Positions 50,901-57,433 of a DNA stretch of 64,000 bases are shown here, piece by piece. The notes under the pieces are model-generated. The model was not told the origin of the DNA, ran no database searches, and saw nothing but the letters and a program-made list of their open reading frames with translations. Origin of the DNA: Notospermus geniculatus (lineage: Eukaryota > Nemertea > Pilidiophora > Heteronemertea > Lineidae); contig NMRB01000031.1 in the NCBI GenBank assembly GCA_002633025.1, positions 478,774-542,773 of the forward strand, given 5' to 3'. Made by a program: the position numbers and the translations under genes. How positions within the stretch are numbered: the stretch's first letter is position 1; each line of letters starts with the position of its first letter.

Positions 50901-53900
50901 TGGATCACGGATGACTCACCTCTGGTATTCTGCTTTCGCCGCTGTATCCCTTTTAATGAAAAGAAATCATTCTCATTCATACATGTAAATGAAAACTACA
51001 CTGCATGTTCCAACACGCGAAGTTGCATTACAGGGAATTACTTAGTTCTGTAGATGCATTCCTTGAATGTTCGTTTACATTTGAACTTCTTGGACCACAT
51101 CAAGGGGCCTACAGGTCGACATTGCGTCTTGAAGCAACTCGCGGCCACTAGCTTTCCGGCGATGGAAGCAACTCGGAGTAACTGATCAGTTGCCGATTTT
51201 ATCGACCTGAGCGCGCTTGCGTCTCCGAGCAACTGCAATTTTAATGCAGTTTTCAGTCAATTTCATCAAAATCAGTAGAAAAGTATAGCATAAGTATAGG
51301 AAAGTGATGCGCGGTACTAACTTCTTGATCTCCGATGTTAGTTTCTCCGTACTACAGAAAACTGAAACACAATATTGTAAAATACAGTAAATTGTAAAGA
51401 AGCTTCCTAATCCGAACCTGGAAAGGCAGATTGAACTTTTGGGAGACAAATTAGGGAGTTCTTAATACTCCGACATTGGAAAGATCATCTATCGATGCCA
51501 ATGAATGCCGCAAGCTTTAAGACAAATAGGATGGTTACCAAACAAAATTCTAAATGCAACATCCTCCATGACTAAACGGCCTATCTCGGCCTCTCTCCCT
51601 GCGACAAACGCCATCTTGGTTACATTCTTGCTGACCCACTAGGCCTAGACATAATGACTGGTGCATCTTCAGGAGGCAGAGTCTTGTAAAGCATATAACT
51701 TACTAGAGTCCCAGCTTCCGGGGGCTGAAAATACCAAAAGGAACGGAAATCAACACTCTACTCCGCATCTTTATGGTGCTATACCACGTGGTTCCCATGA
51801 GCAGAACCCGGGAGCAGAACAACGTTGGAAATACACTGTACATGTACGTCTTTTTAGACGTGATTTCCACGTCATGCATACTAGACGTTTTTATCACGTA
51901 GTTTACACGTGTCCTTGCTATCAGGGGAGTAAATAATTGATTGAGAATTGCGGACAAATAAATTTTTTTAAGGGCCAGTTTGACGGGCGTTTTTATCGCC
52001 GCGATAATCGCCACTTTTTTAGCGCTCAGTAAAAACGGATATCGCACCGTAGGTCGATTGACTGTTTTCACTATAGCTGGTTTATCGCCGATTTCACTTT
52101 TCACGGGCGATTCTTCATCCCTTGCGACAAAATAGCCATGTGAAGATATGGCTTTTTTGCCGCTACAGCGATCGGCATCGCTCGTGGCTTTTCGGTCATT
52201 TTCACTGGCGATCTGAAGAGCGATATCGCATCTCGCTGCGATTGATGTTTTCACCAGAGATTTTATCGCCGAAGCGTTACAGCGACTTTTACCATGGCTT
52301 TTTTCTCTCGCTGGCGATGTCACACCCGCTGTTGGCGTCTTTGGCATTTTTTGACGGGCGTTTTGGATGCGATATCGCCAACAGCGTTAAAATCGGCGCG
52401 ATAAAAACGCCCGTCAAACCGGCCCTTTACCCAGCGAAGAGTAGGGTCTCTATCCCCTATCCAGTAGACGTGTGCAACAATCGAGGGGTTAACTCCGTTA
52501 ACGGTAACACTGACCCTAACGTTTTACATTTGCAAATGTACGTCAGAAATAGCGTTAGTGTTATCGTTAACGGAGTGGTTTCTTAACCTCTCGAATGTCG
52601 AAGACGACAGCCTAAATTATCACAACTGCTGTGATTAATAAACTTACTTATTGTCAGTTTTTTTTTCTCAGATGGTGGAGAGTCACCCTTTGCATCAGCA
52701 GTTTTGCACGTGTAGTCCACATTGTTGTCAGTAGCTGCAGCTGTAATCACCAGTTTGTTACTTGTTCCGGTTTTAACCGGTGTAGTCGCAGTTCCCTTGA
52801 ATAATTTGTATGAAGTCGGATTCGTCTGATCTGCTCCATTTTTGGTGCAGGTGAACGTCACGGATGTACCGACGGCGACAGTGCTCTTATCGACGGTTAA
52901 AGTTGGTTTGCCAGGTTCTGGAAATAAACGAAAAGACTTTAATGTTTTTGCCTTTGCATATCGGTATTGGAACATACTGTACAGTCATTTGCATAAGTTT
53001 TTCTACACCTGATACCTTGAATATTTCAAATACTACTGGGCCAATTTTAACACGGTTTGTACCACATGGAAGTCTGTCTTCTTGGTCATATTTCTGCATC
53101 AAAATTTTGGAAATACCATAATTATGTAATACATGTAGCTCATTAGAAAAAAACCCTAAAAATCAACATTTTTATTGGAATCTCAAATTCATGTATCTCA
53201 GCAACCACTCAAGATATTTTGATGAAACAAAGCTCAAAATCCTTAGAAACTTCCACTCTATCAACCCTGTGACAAAAGTCACAAAAAAATTACCAGAAAA
53301 TTGTGAATTTCGTGGGCCAAGAAATTAATTCTTAGTGTCATTTTTGACTGCCGCGACGAAATTCCCTTTAACTTCAATTGACCAATGTTACTGCTGGTTC
53401 TTTGTAGGGCAGATTACATGGTTATGGTTCTACATTTAACCACGTCTGTCGCCACCGAAGCAAGAAATCAGCGTGCCTGGCATTGTTACAACAGAAGGCG
53501 CTCCTGCCTCGCACCAATCTGTTACGCCGTGCTCACAGGATTGTGGGAAATCAAGATGGCGCCGGGTGATTGACAGCGAACTACTTGGCTTGGCTGATCA
53601 TGTGATCCCTCGATCCCCGTAGTTACTAGGATCAAAATACCTACAAACCTCGCTTATTATGATAGTTGTTACTTGCCATACAATTATTCACAAAACATCT
53701 GTAAATATTTTTGCATTAAACAAGCCAGTCACTTGGGACTTATTTTATTCCTACGCTGTGATGAGGTCGCGGACGTACACGTCGGCCAAATCTGGCCGAT
53801 GTGATGCGTTCCACGGCTACACAGGTCTGTGCAAAAGCAGTCTCACCGCAAGCAGTCTCGCGCAGCCTGTGTGAACACAGTGGCGTGCCTGGCCACTGCA

Positions 53901-56900
53901 TATCCGCAAATCTAGGCTTACCTGGGTTTTTTTTTGCTAAAATACGAAATTTGTTTTGAAATTGTGAATTTCGTGGGCCAAGAAATTATTCTTAGTGTCA
54001 TTTTTGACTGCCGCAATAAAATTCCCTTCAACTTTAAAGCCGCACAGTATAGACAGATGGGTCATAATCGGCGAGCATAGTCTCGGGCACCCAGCCGCTG
54101 TTTCGAATCTGGGAATCCATATTACAGTGACTACTGTGGAACGAAACGGCTGGCTGCTGCAAATCTGCAAATCTAGGCTTACCAGGGTTTTTTTCGCTAA
54201 AATAACGAAATTTGTTATTTAATTTCGTGGGCCACAAAATTATTCTTAGTGTCATTTTTGACTGCCGCGACAAAATTCGGTCCTAACTTCAGTTGACCAA
54301 TGTTGCTGCTGCTTATCTGTAGACAGATTACATTACTGTCTCCGGTCGTTCTGCATTTAACCACAGACAGTCGCCACCGATACAAGCAAATCAGCGTATC
54401 TACACATGTGGGCGCGTGAAAAAAATTCGACATATCTCAACTTTTGCACAAAGCTGTACATGTAGGCATATTTGAAAAGGTTACCAAGTGTTTCAACCAT
54501 CTGCTGTCGATGAATAAATGTATTGAAATAGTTACACCTGTATTGATGAGTTAATTGTAATGCATTGCGAGAACACCAGTGCCCTACACGCCTTGCACAA
54601 TGCATAAAAACGAGTAGGCTTATCAAGTAGGCCTATACATGTATACCACACTGATTCAGTCTCATGTCCAGTGCGTTGAAAGAGGTGCCCATATATATAT
54701 ATATATATATATATATTGTTCCCGATGGTTTTACCTTGGAGGAATTAAATTCCTCCAAGGTTTTACAATAGACTTAAAGGAGTTAGACGCCGAAGTTGTA
54801 AACAAGCTGGTTTGTTTACAAATATGGTCGGCAAACTAGTTTTATTCCTTCGTGCAGGTGGCAGCACCCGTGATCGTTAGACTGGTTCCCGGTCCGATGC
54901 AACTCACTCACGATATTCACGTCAGTACATACCACCGACAATAGGTGGCAGCACCGCAGGCGTCCGTGGATAGAGAACCAGTGAGTGAGTGTTTAAAACT
55001 TCGGCGTCTAACTCCTTTAAGGTCGACCTTAAAGCTGAACTGCATGAACAAAAACAGGAGATTCCAGCTTTGAAAAAAGACCACCACGCCACGGTGGTGG
55101 TCAAGAGAAATAGAAATGACCATAAGGCACTTTCAAAGTACCTCCAGGCCCTACTAGACCACCAGCCTATTTGGTGGCGCCACTGTATTCACCCTGGGTC
55201 TGTCAATGGAGTAACATCGAGAAGTGGCGTTCAATGACGTCTGCAGGTCTAAAGGCATTAGGATCTTTCCGAACCAGAGTAGAAAGTCGGTCTATGTAAT
55301 CGTTTCCTGTTGTAATTTATGGTATAGTTCAAGCAGCCAATTGGCCGGCCAGCATTCAAAAACAATACAACGCTCATATGACGTTAATCAACTCATTTGG
55401 TATCATTGCACACACGTTGATGATGATTCTTATTTTATTCCTTTGACCATAATTATTGTAATCATTTAGTTATTCTTTCTACAAATACATACACATCACG
55501 CGAGTCATGTAATGTATTGTTGTTCATATCATGTACAATGCGTTTCTGCAAAAATATATTCAAATAACTAGACTATGGCAAAAGATATAAAATAAGATTC
55601 ATACCCAGCGTGTTTCTAATGATATCAAATGGAGTTGGTGAAAGTCAGGCGAGCGGGTTATTATTTGTTGATGCCGAAATTTTTGTGGCATTTTACCATA
55701 TATTTCAACTGGGCCCAAGCACTAAAGAATCCTGACCGACCTCATTCTCGGATTCCGTACGGATCTATACTACGTAGTCTATCAGGCTCTGTCGCTTGGA
55801 CACCATCTCTTGATGTGTCTCGATTGAAAGCTTGAGATTGAATACAGTGGCGCCGCTAAACAAGCCGGTAGTCTATCATGTTCTGGAGGTACTTCGAAGG
55901 GCGTTTGCATTTCAGTAGACCACCATACAGCGGCGCTGTGGTGTTTTTGTTCATGCAGTCCAGCTTTAACATTAAAAAACGTTCTAAACATGTATTTCAA
56001 GGTGTGAAGGTAATGGTCGTCCGAGGAATGCAAGTCTCGAGTTACAATAGTCTGCCATTGTAAAGTTGTATTCGACTGGTCGTTGACTAATAAAACCGGA
56101 CTTCGATTCCAGGGGGACTTAGATTCCTGTCACACCGGCGCGCTTGCTGGTTACGTCGGCCGTGAACTCTTGGGTTCAAAGTCCAATATGTACCAGCTTG
56201 ACATCGCCCATGCAAACCCTGGATAGTGCCATCAGTGGAGCTCCGGTGTAACGTTTTTGAGCGTTCCCCATCTGCGAGTGTTCCCCCTGATATTGTGTCT
56301 GACGGAATAAGCCGCAACTCGACAATGGAGGACACACAGAGAAACGTGTCGATCCATCTGCCAGTGTTTCCAGAACAATAGGGGGAACACTGACACACGG
56401 AAACACTGAAAAACTTTACACCTGCTATACATGTAGTAGGCCTATGTCAGCCTCTCAACTCCTTTCCCCAATCCATGGTCCTAGATTGGTTAATTGGTTA
56501 CATCTGTCGGTATGAATACACTGATGACTGCTATTAATGTATATATTCTTTAGGCAAATCCGTCATACCTACAGAGTTAAATCAATACAGCATAACCCAT
56601 AAATCTAGTCAGCTGCAGAACATCGATCACGTAGAGCATATTAAACTTGTTAGTGTCTAGGCCTACCACGGGCCTCTGTGTTGAGGTACGGTACTGTACA
56701 TCAGTGGTTGTAAGCATGTTCAGTTCTATTAGAGTGTGTACATGTAGGCCTATACTGATCGATGTGAATACAATTCTGAACGGAAATACATGATTCCCTC
56801 ACCCGTCTGCTATCTCCCCTCCCTCGCCTCCCCATGGAGATATCATACGGCACGTGAAAAAGAACCTACCTGCTGCGGCTTGTTCCAACGAAAATAACAG

Positions 56901-56911
56901 CACCAAACAGG
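23938..56911 (-). CDS. Ig domain + mesothelin/stereocilin-like repeat protein, 27 exons
   Basis: Manual splicing of the minus strand gives 27 exons (listed separately) with consistent phases at all 26 junctions and one open frame of ~1,230 codons. Order: hydrophobic signal-peptide-like segment, one Ig domain (~90 residues, Cys24-Cys71), then ~1,100 residues of helical repeats built from segments such as DQIMEIAKLGN and KEQIKAMGANAADIP, with scattered cysteines. Repeats of this style are known from mesothelin, stereocilin and otoancorin, extracellular superhelical proteins acting in cell and matrix contacts. An Ig domain in front of them is not an arrangement I recall. The true first exon (ATG) is missing. 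No transmembrane or GPI signal is visible at the predicted C-terminus, so secretion is inferred. Introns are crowded with MITEs. Alternative: another alpha-solenoid adhesion family with convergent motifs. Confidence 0.75.
24000..24789. other. intron 26 interior, nothing recognised
   Basis: No exon or element supported between exon 27 and the TIR element at 24790. Confidence 0.4.
24790..25645. mobile_element. ~856-bp TIR element in intron 26
   Basis: Ends GAGAGGATAAGATCCTGAAC and GATCCTAACCTCTC form inverted arms that include CGCGAACGACAAACATGAACG. A second hairpin (25039-25266) is nested inside. No transposase frame. Confidence 0.75.
25039..25266. mobile_element. nested hairpin element
   Basis: Arms of ~57 bp start CCAGTCATTTTTGCACTTAT and contain CTTGCAATGGAACC and AACCACAAACCACAAAT; near-perfect complements 115 bp apart. 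Confidence 0.8.
25646..25810 (+). mobile_element. 3' end of a non-LTR retrotransposon (probable)
   Basis: GCTGAGCAAATAAACTCAAA leads into a (TTCAAA)n run at 25781-25809. Short tandem tails after AATAAA are typical of CR1/L2-like LINE 3' ends. No reverse transcriptase sequence is present, so it is a short 5'-truncated copy at most. Confidence 0.45.
26156..26228 (-). CDS. exon 26
   Basis: TTTTTCAG|GCA to ACAG|GTATGC, phase 0 in and 1 out. Peptide AMTKEAKDKLPDNVKKDLDV and a short acidic tail. Confidence 0.78.
26438..26660 (+). repeat. AAGCCTAGGTCAC MITE, copy 1 (intron 25)
   Basis: Inverted ends AAGCCTAGGTCAC and GTGACCTAGGCTT, with GGGCCCCGTACG near each end. Two further copies lie at 39094-39314 and 39313-39530. 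Just right, GAAGGGGGCGCGGTACACAA (26724-26743) also occurs at 6990-7009. Confidence 0.88.
27659..27707 (+). repeat. (CA)n microsatellite
   Basis: CA run with GATA and GACA interruptions in intron 25. Confidence 0.95.
27797..27891 (-). CDS. exon 25
   Basis: TTTAAATAG|CT to AAT|GTAGGT, phase 1 in and 0 out. Peptide AITKEQIKAMGANAADIPVN then VLKKLDKDVLN, the clearest mesothelin-style repeat of the set. Confidence 0.85.
28108..28251 (-). repeat. hairpin MITE, GGGACCTTATTCAC family, copy 2
   Basis: Reverse-complement copy of 3198-3334 with ends GTGACCTTATTCACGAA and AATAAGGTCCC. It abuts the next element directly. Confidence 0.85.
28253..28953. mobile_element. 701-bp TIR element, GGGGCCATATGCATAAAA
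   Basis: Perfect inverted termini GGGGCCATATGCATAAAAC. AGTTAAG/CTTAAC-rich subterminal repeats. A diverged one-ended relative (CCCATATTCATAAAACGAC) follows at about 28958. Non-coding. Confidence 0.82.
29051..29188. repeat. 138-bp hairpin MITE, GGGGCCATATTCATGAAGC
   Basis: Ends GGGGCCATATTCATGAAGCC and its complement; inner arms GTTGCGAAGG and GTGCACGCAA also pair. Confidence 0.85.
29291..29439 (-). CDS. exon 24
   Basis: TTTTTCAG|A to TTAT|GTAAGT, phase 2 in and 1 out, which fixes the frame between exons 23 and 25. Peptide includes LVGLLTVALKTDCFGPIDKW and SNIAAAGVTL. Confidence 0.82.
29493..30112. repeat. 620-bp fold-back element in intron 23
   Basis: Arms of ~290 bp run from TGTACACTGTAAATCCGTCG to its exact complement. 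The centre has repeated ATAATAACACTGGTGTTCTA-type segments. Almost the whole unit is self-complementary, so an intronic transcript would fold into a very long hairpin. Confidence 0.92.
30451..30599. repeat. 149-bp hairpin MITE, GGGGC-TGATTCACAAAGC
   Basis: Ends GGGGCATGATTCACAAAGCC and GGCTTTGTGAATCAGGCCCC; inner arms AGTGCTAAGATCATACGC pair. Confidence 0.85.
30803..30945 (-). CDS. exon 23
   Basis: ACTTTCAG|TAT to CTGAA|GTAAGT, phase 0 in and 2 out. Peptide contains KKSGLLYLGSFLCGKKDEIE and KIPPKVL, the LG...P pattern typical of stereocilin/mesothelin repeats. Confidence 0.85.
31310..31479. repeat. AT-rich inverted repeat
   Basis: TGCCACAAAAATCTC and its complement flank arms with ATCAAATCTCAAATTTTGAT. 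Probably another MITE; intron 22. Confidence 0.65.
32146..32703. other. assembly gap (558 N)
   Basis: Gap in intron 22. Phases of exons 22 and 23 match directly, so no missing exon is required here. Confidence 0.99.
32776..32957 (-). CDS. exon 22
   Basis: ATTTTGTAG|AG to GAG|GTAATA, phase 1 in and 0 out. Peptide FLKEFTKEDIKAIVAADFG and LADIPGWPKETATALLTRIK. A nearer donor (AAGG|GTGAAG, exon end 32784) would break phase with exon 23. Confidence 0.8.
33175..33325. repeat. hairpin MITE in intron 21
   Basis: AATCCACTGTTGCGATTTTG and its complement form ~60-bp arms with AAGGTGATCGCAA inner pairing. Confidence 0.85.
33695..33970 (+). repeat. dispersed repeat with CCAAT boxes, copy 2
   Basis: About 275 bp matches 11385-11660 closely. 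Shared marks are GACAGCCTCAGCCAATCAT, CCAATCAAAATCCGTG and ATTCATTAATAATTTATGCA-like text. A GTATAAAAGG follows at 33964. Seemingly part of an inserted element, not an exon. Confidence 0.8.
34045..34195 (-). CDS. exon 21
   Basis: CTGCAG|GCT to ACCC|GTATGT, phase 0 in and 1 out. Peptide AEFAKVTIGLDNAECIKTKY then a basic SSSSRRKRTTR end. The donor has an unusual CC before GT; without splicing a TGA follows three codons on. Confidence 0.65.
34271..34432. repeat. inverted-repeat element in intron 20
   Basis: AAGGCCGCTACACACGATCA and GATCGTGTGTCGCGGCCTTT arms; a further half arm at ~34442-34470. Confidence 0.75.
34635..34737 (-). CDS. exon 20
   Basis: AATTTACAG|A to AAG|GTAGGC, phase 2 in and 0 out. 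Peptide EPKDWTSTSTTPNFLQLGGT and FFSEADLKTIKK. Confidence 0.8.
35144..35325 (-). CDS. exon 19
   Basis: AATTTCAG|AAA to TTGAA|GTAAGC, phase 0 in and 2 out. Peptide KKWTAANVASMGNLACRLSA and FKNAIVTFSGC. Confidence 0.83.
35701..35968. repeat. inverted-repeat element in intron 18
   Basis: TATACTCTAAACTCCCACT and its complement; inner arms AATCCTAAGTTGAAGATA pair too. Confidence 0.75.
36008..36164 (-). CDS. exon 18
   Basis: TTGAATAG|G to GTC|GTGAGT, phase 2 in and 0 out. Peptide TLKNAKAEVKTRYCAVMSEQ and CRKLPDLSKAFAFCKDHNAK, with three cysteines. Confidence 0.8.
36318..36452. repeat. hairpin MITE in intron 17
   Basis: GCTGCGTTTACCGGACAC and GTCTGGTAAACGCAGC arms; GGAATGCGG inner pairing. Confidence 0.85.
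37202..37463. mobile_element. MITE inserted in duplication unit 1
   Basis: Ends AGACTGGTCCCCTGTCGTAG and ACGACAGGGGACCGACCAGTCT-type complement. TTGCTTGATT flanks both sides (37192-37201, 37464-37473) and occurs once in unit 2 (38201-38210), giving a clean empty site. Confidence 0.88.
37727..37825 (-). pseudogene. partial second copy of exon 17
   Basis: The body of exon 17 is repeated with one visible replacement (DDKDPF for DDKDPL), but the acceptor and first 20 bases found at 38556-38575 are missing beyond the N. As assembled it can only use the cryptic CTCAG, which shifts phase. Confidence 0.75.
38457..38575 (-). CDS. exon 17
   Basis: TTCCGTTTAG|ATT to ATAAA|GTAAGT, phase 0 in and 2 out. 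Peptide IDAVLLRMKSLLAVTDDKD and AMTLDQANNLGSFIIYIK. Confidence 0.82.
38636..38968. repeat. CACTGTTAGAAAT MITE in intron 16
   Basis: Ends CACTGTTAGAAAT and ATTTCTAACAGTG. Inner arms GCAGCAGAGTCCCCAG and repeated TAATTTTACAGA motifs. Confidence 0.82.
39094..39314 (+). repeat. AAGCCTAGGTCAC MITE, copy 2
   Basis: Plus-oriented, ~90% like 26438-26660 by eye. Confidence 0.88.
39313..39530 (-). repeat. AAGCCTAGGTCAC MITE, copy 3 (inverted)
   Basis: Opposite orientation, sharing the AAGCC end with copy 2 so the two form a tail-to-tail dimer. The middle is diverged and holds a GAAAATGAA-rich run (39407-39440). Confidence 0.82.
39695..39821 (-). CDS. exon 16
   Basis: TTTTGCAG|C to GTT|GTAAGT, phase 2 in and 0 out. 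Peptide DLLPVVPAVITAEMVKNMTA and TPVIAKALSKRNVAGKV. Confidence 0.83.
40205..40270 (+). repeat. G-run tract (possible G-quadruplex)
   Basis: At least six runs of three to five G in 66 bp (for example GGGGCGGGGGCGAGG) in intron 15, on the non-template side of the gene. Confidence 0.6.
40601..40671 (-). CDS. exon 15
   Basis: TATTACAG|CAA to ATCAG|GTAGGT, phase 0 in and 2 out. Peptide QAAIYATQVTKDKPIGKLTD. Confidence 0.8.
40992..41138 (-). CDS. exon 14
   Basis: ACATGTAG|GCC to CCCAG|GTCAGA, 49 codons, phase 0/0. Peptide ALQADPNLLTTMMKSPVLTK then CITAETIASKAKTKSFPRTL. Confidence 0.82.
41715..41939 (-). CDS. exon 13
   Basis: CTTTTAG|AGT to AAG|GTTAGA, 75 codons, phase 0/0. Peptide FYITEACKKQLDVTKPLPKQ and IRVIEGMSTADACYLVDK. 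Confidence 0.83.
42252..42461 (-). CDS. exon 12
   Basis: CATCAAG|ATA to AAG|GTGAGA, 70 codons, phase 0/0. Peptide WSTVTEDDLKTKYKGYIPFL and DKLKKITQAKLCNAAVFDAM, a repeat with the usual polar helix then LG-like turn. Confidence 0.83.
42653..43108. repeat. GCACTCTAAAAAATTT MITE in intron 11
   Basis: Inverted ends GCACTCTAAAAAATTTCT and AGAATTTTTTAAGAGTG-like. Many CTTGTCA/TGACAAG words inside in both orientations. Confidence 0.75.
43220..43364 (-). CDS. exon 11
   Basis: TCTTCTAG|C to CAG|GTACCA, phase 2 in and 0 out. Peptide LGTVASFIPFANFKTQWGSE and APYVYYEGRGYATDIQ. Confidence 0.82.
43774..43937 (-). CDS. exon 10
   Basis: ATTGACAG|GAT to CGAG|GTAAGT, phase 0 in and 2 out. Peptide LKTLKLQTLNDAWKVDKCGD and CLTRLANLLVKKPTSITAES. 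Confidence 0.83.
44159..44357 (-). CDS. exon 9
   Basis: TTATGCAG|C to AAG|GTAGGT, phase 2 in and 0 out. Peptide IKAFGVENCEMDQAIAPTIS and SSMKEMKPLLASMSAATCEV. Confidence 0.84.
44678..45353. mobile_element. outer MITE (AAAAACTCTGCTTCGTCA) in intron 8
   Basis: Ends AAAAAACTCTGCTTCGTC and the complement at 45336-45353 share ~50 bp with TTCGTTTTCCATTAT. Another element (44727-45116) splits its left part. Confidence 0.85.
44727..45116. mobile_element. nested MITE with TATTA target duplication
   Basis: Near-perfect ~190-bp arms from GGGAGTTTTCGCAAATCTG, including ACGAAGTACGAAATACG. TATTA lies on both sides (44722-44726 and 45117-45121). A diverged relative is at 58441-58876. Confidence 0.88.
46114..46256 (-). 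CDS. exon 8
   Basis: TTTATTGCAG|ACT to ACTCT|GTAAGT, phase 0 in and 2 out. Peptide TTLSNEVQRALGNVLLTNVV and ASGLTCQLLLGAMTNSALTK. Confidence 0.83.
46371..46602 (+). repeat. GGATCC-edged dispersed repeat, copy 1
   Basis: GGATCCGGGG near the left edge, TGCCAGGAAAACGC, then CAGACCCCCGTTCCGG and CAGCTGGATCCG at the right edge. Similar layout at 63121-63420. Confidence 0.5.
46695..46826 (-). CDS. exon 7
   Basis: CGCTCCAG|CTC to GCG|GTGAGC, 44 codons, phase 0/0. Peptide LADITVDQIMEIAKLGNVLT and IATLDNTKKATLFGKVKTA, strongly repeat-like. Confidence 0.84.
48199..49155. mobile_element. 957-bp TIR element, ~130-bp arms
   Basis: Arms begin CATGGGCTAGGGGGGTTCCC and run through AGAAAATCTTGGGTAGACTT to GCCGGGTTTGAGAAAG text. 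The interior has a SINE-like head and one N at 48474. Confidence 0.85.
48777..48850 (+). mobile_element. tRNA-like SINE head (probable)
   Basis: An A-box-like CAGTTGGTTCAGTG and a B box GGTTCGAGCCC 30-odd bp apart, followed later by a T-rich stretch. Both promoter boxes fit tRNA-derived SINEs; no flanking duplication was found. Confidence 0.45.
49425..49630. repeat. short inverted repeat
   Basis: AAAATCCGGTGAAATCCACC pairs with GGATTTCACCGGATTTTCTG across ~100 bp. Confidence 0.75.
50049..50184 (-). CDS. exon 6
   Basis: CCTTTTTAG|A to CCG|GTAGGA, phase 2 in and 0 out. Peptide ALTQWNNLDKTTQGEVVKMI and AFAAAKIPKIPGACLSQLP. Confidence 0.8.
50259..50524. repeat. AGCCCTGTTTACA MITE in intron 5
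   Basis: AGCCCTGTTTACAGTACATA and TATGTAGTGTAAACGGCT ends; CCCGGGCTTTT repeated inside. Confidence 0.78.
50920..50949 (-). CDS. exon 5 (30-bp microexon)
   Basis: CATTAAAAG|G to AGAG|GTGAGT, phase 2 in and 2 out. Peptide DTAAKAEYQ with split codons at both ends. Accepted because both phases fit exons 4 and 6; skipping it would also keep the frame. Confidence 0.55.
51042..51232 (-). CDS. exon 4
   Basis: AAATTGCAG|TTG to ACTAA|GTAATT, phase 0 in and 2 out. Peptide LLGDASALRSIKSATDQLLR and CFKTQCRPVGPLMWSKKF, with four cysteines. Confidence 0.78.
51318..51361 (-). CDS. exon 3
   Basis: TGTGTTTCAG|TT to TTA|GTACCG, phase 1 in and 0 out. Peptide FCSTEKLTSEIKKL. A nearer donor (AGAA|GTTAGT) would break the frame with exon 4. 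Confidence 0.58.
51970..52438. mobile_element. AAGGGCCRGTTTGACGGGCG MITE in intron 2
   Basis: AAGGGCCAGTTTGACGGGCG and its complement end a 469-bp unit full of ATCGCCG/CGGCGAT words. The long open frame here is a shadow of these repeats. Confidence 0.85.
52482..52593. repeat. 112-bp hairpin element
   Basis: CGAGGGGTTAACTCCGTTAA and its complement; TAACACTGACCCTAACG inner arm pairs with CGTTAGTGTTATCG. Confidence 0.82.
52648..52917 (-). CDS. exon 2: single Ig domain
   Basis: TTTCCAG|AA to ATAA|GTAAGT, 270 bp, phase 1 in and 1 out as usual for Ig exons. PGKPTLTVDKSTVAVG, then VTFTC (Cys24), SYKLFKG, LVITAAATDNNVDYTC (Cys71), then KKKLTI. The 47-residue Cys spacing and DxxxYTC motif fit an I-set/C2 domain. 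The usual core Trp is replaced by Leu in YKLFKG. Confidence 0.88.
53300..54400 (+). repeat. three diverged copies of a ~100-180-bp segment
   Basis: TTCTTAGTGTCATTTTTGAC with GACTGCCGC occurs at about 53330, 53990 and 54245. The first and third continue with TGACCAATGTT and CATTTAACCAC. A CACCCAGCCGCTG hairpin related to 20693-20980 lies at 54085-54165. Intron 1. Confidence 0.75.
54692..54717 (+). repeat. (TA)n microsatellite
   Basis: Pure AT run of about 13 units. Confidence 0.95.
55020..55990. repeat. ~970-bp inverted-repeat region in intron 1
   Basis: AAAGCTGAACTGCATGAACA (55031) pairs with TGTTCATGCAGTCCAGCTTT (55948). CTAGACCACCAGCC and GGCGCCACTGTATTCA (about 55152) pair with 55845-55875. 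Nested arms suggest a decayed fold-back element. Confidence 0.6.
56083..56140 (+). repeat. dispersed repeat, copy 3
   Basis: AATAAAACCGGACTTCGATT and TTCCTGTCACACCGG match 3670-3742 and 1641-1700 (inverted). Confidence 0.6.
56244..56424. repeat. GGTGTAAC-type MITE, copy 4
   Basis: GGTGTAACGTTTTTGAGCG and AAAACTTTACACC ends, with GTTCCCC/GGGGAAC inner arms and GACGGAATAAGCCGC. Confidence 0.65.
56870..56911 (-). CDS. exon 1 found (signal-peptide-like); ATG exon missing
   Basis: TTCATTTCAG|CC to GCAG|GTAGGT, phase 1 in and 1 out. Peptide CLVLLFSLEQAAA, a hydrophobic core with small residues before the Ig domain, as in a signal peptide and its cleavage region. The frame continues upstream as KTVLIFISA, so the acceptor is optional, but no suitable ATG lies nearby. 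A separate upstream exon is expected. Confidence 0.52.
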
Positions 56912-57433
56912 CTGAAATGAAAATAAGGACGGTTTTAGGAGGACAGGAACTTCCAAATACTCTAGTTGGATTCAGGGGTAGGCCTACTTGCGAACAAAAT
57001 CTCAACTGTGAGCAACCAAACGGTTCATGCCAGAGATGGAATCTACTTCTAAAATGGATGTAGTGTTCACACCCTCCATTTTGTTTCTTTACAACGAATC
57101 TCACTGCATGACGTACATGTACATGTAGTAGAAATGATTATGTTGACGTCTCCTATCTTTTGCGAACACTGAGACGGTCTCATCGGTAATTTCTTCTTGT
57201 TTGTTGTTGCCTTGTATTTGGTACGAATTATATCGAGCAGGATTTCGGAGTTTGTGGGTAGATTTGCTTCTTGTGTTTTTTCTCGCTTCCTGCGATTAGG
57301 ACAAGCCGTGACCCGACCGAATTACCGTCAAAGGGCTGTGAAGGCTGTCGGCAAAGACGAGCGAAAGTAATTCCGCGAATTTCATGACAGCCAGGTTTAA
57401 CCTGCGCTGATTTCATTTGGCTGCCATGAAATT

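Noticed and set aside
51484-51608. Minus-strand ATG frame MAFVAGREAEIGRLVMEDV with CAAGATGGCG start, inside intron 2
   Set aside because: About 40 codons then stop, no splice donor chosen with confidence; nested gene possible but unsupported.
51703-52347. 214-codon minus-strand open frame
   Set aside because: Most of it lies in the 51970-52438 MITE with repeated ATCGCCG words; no domain.
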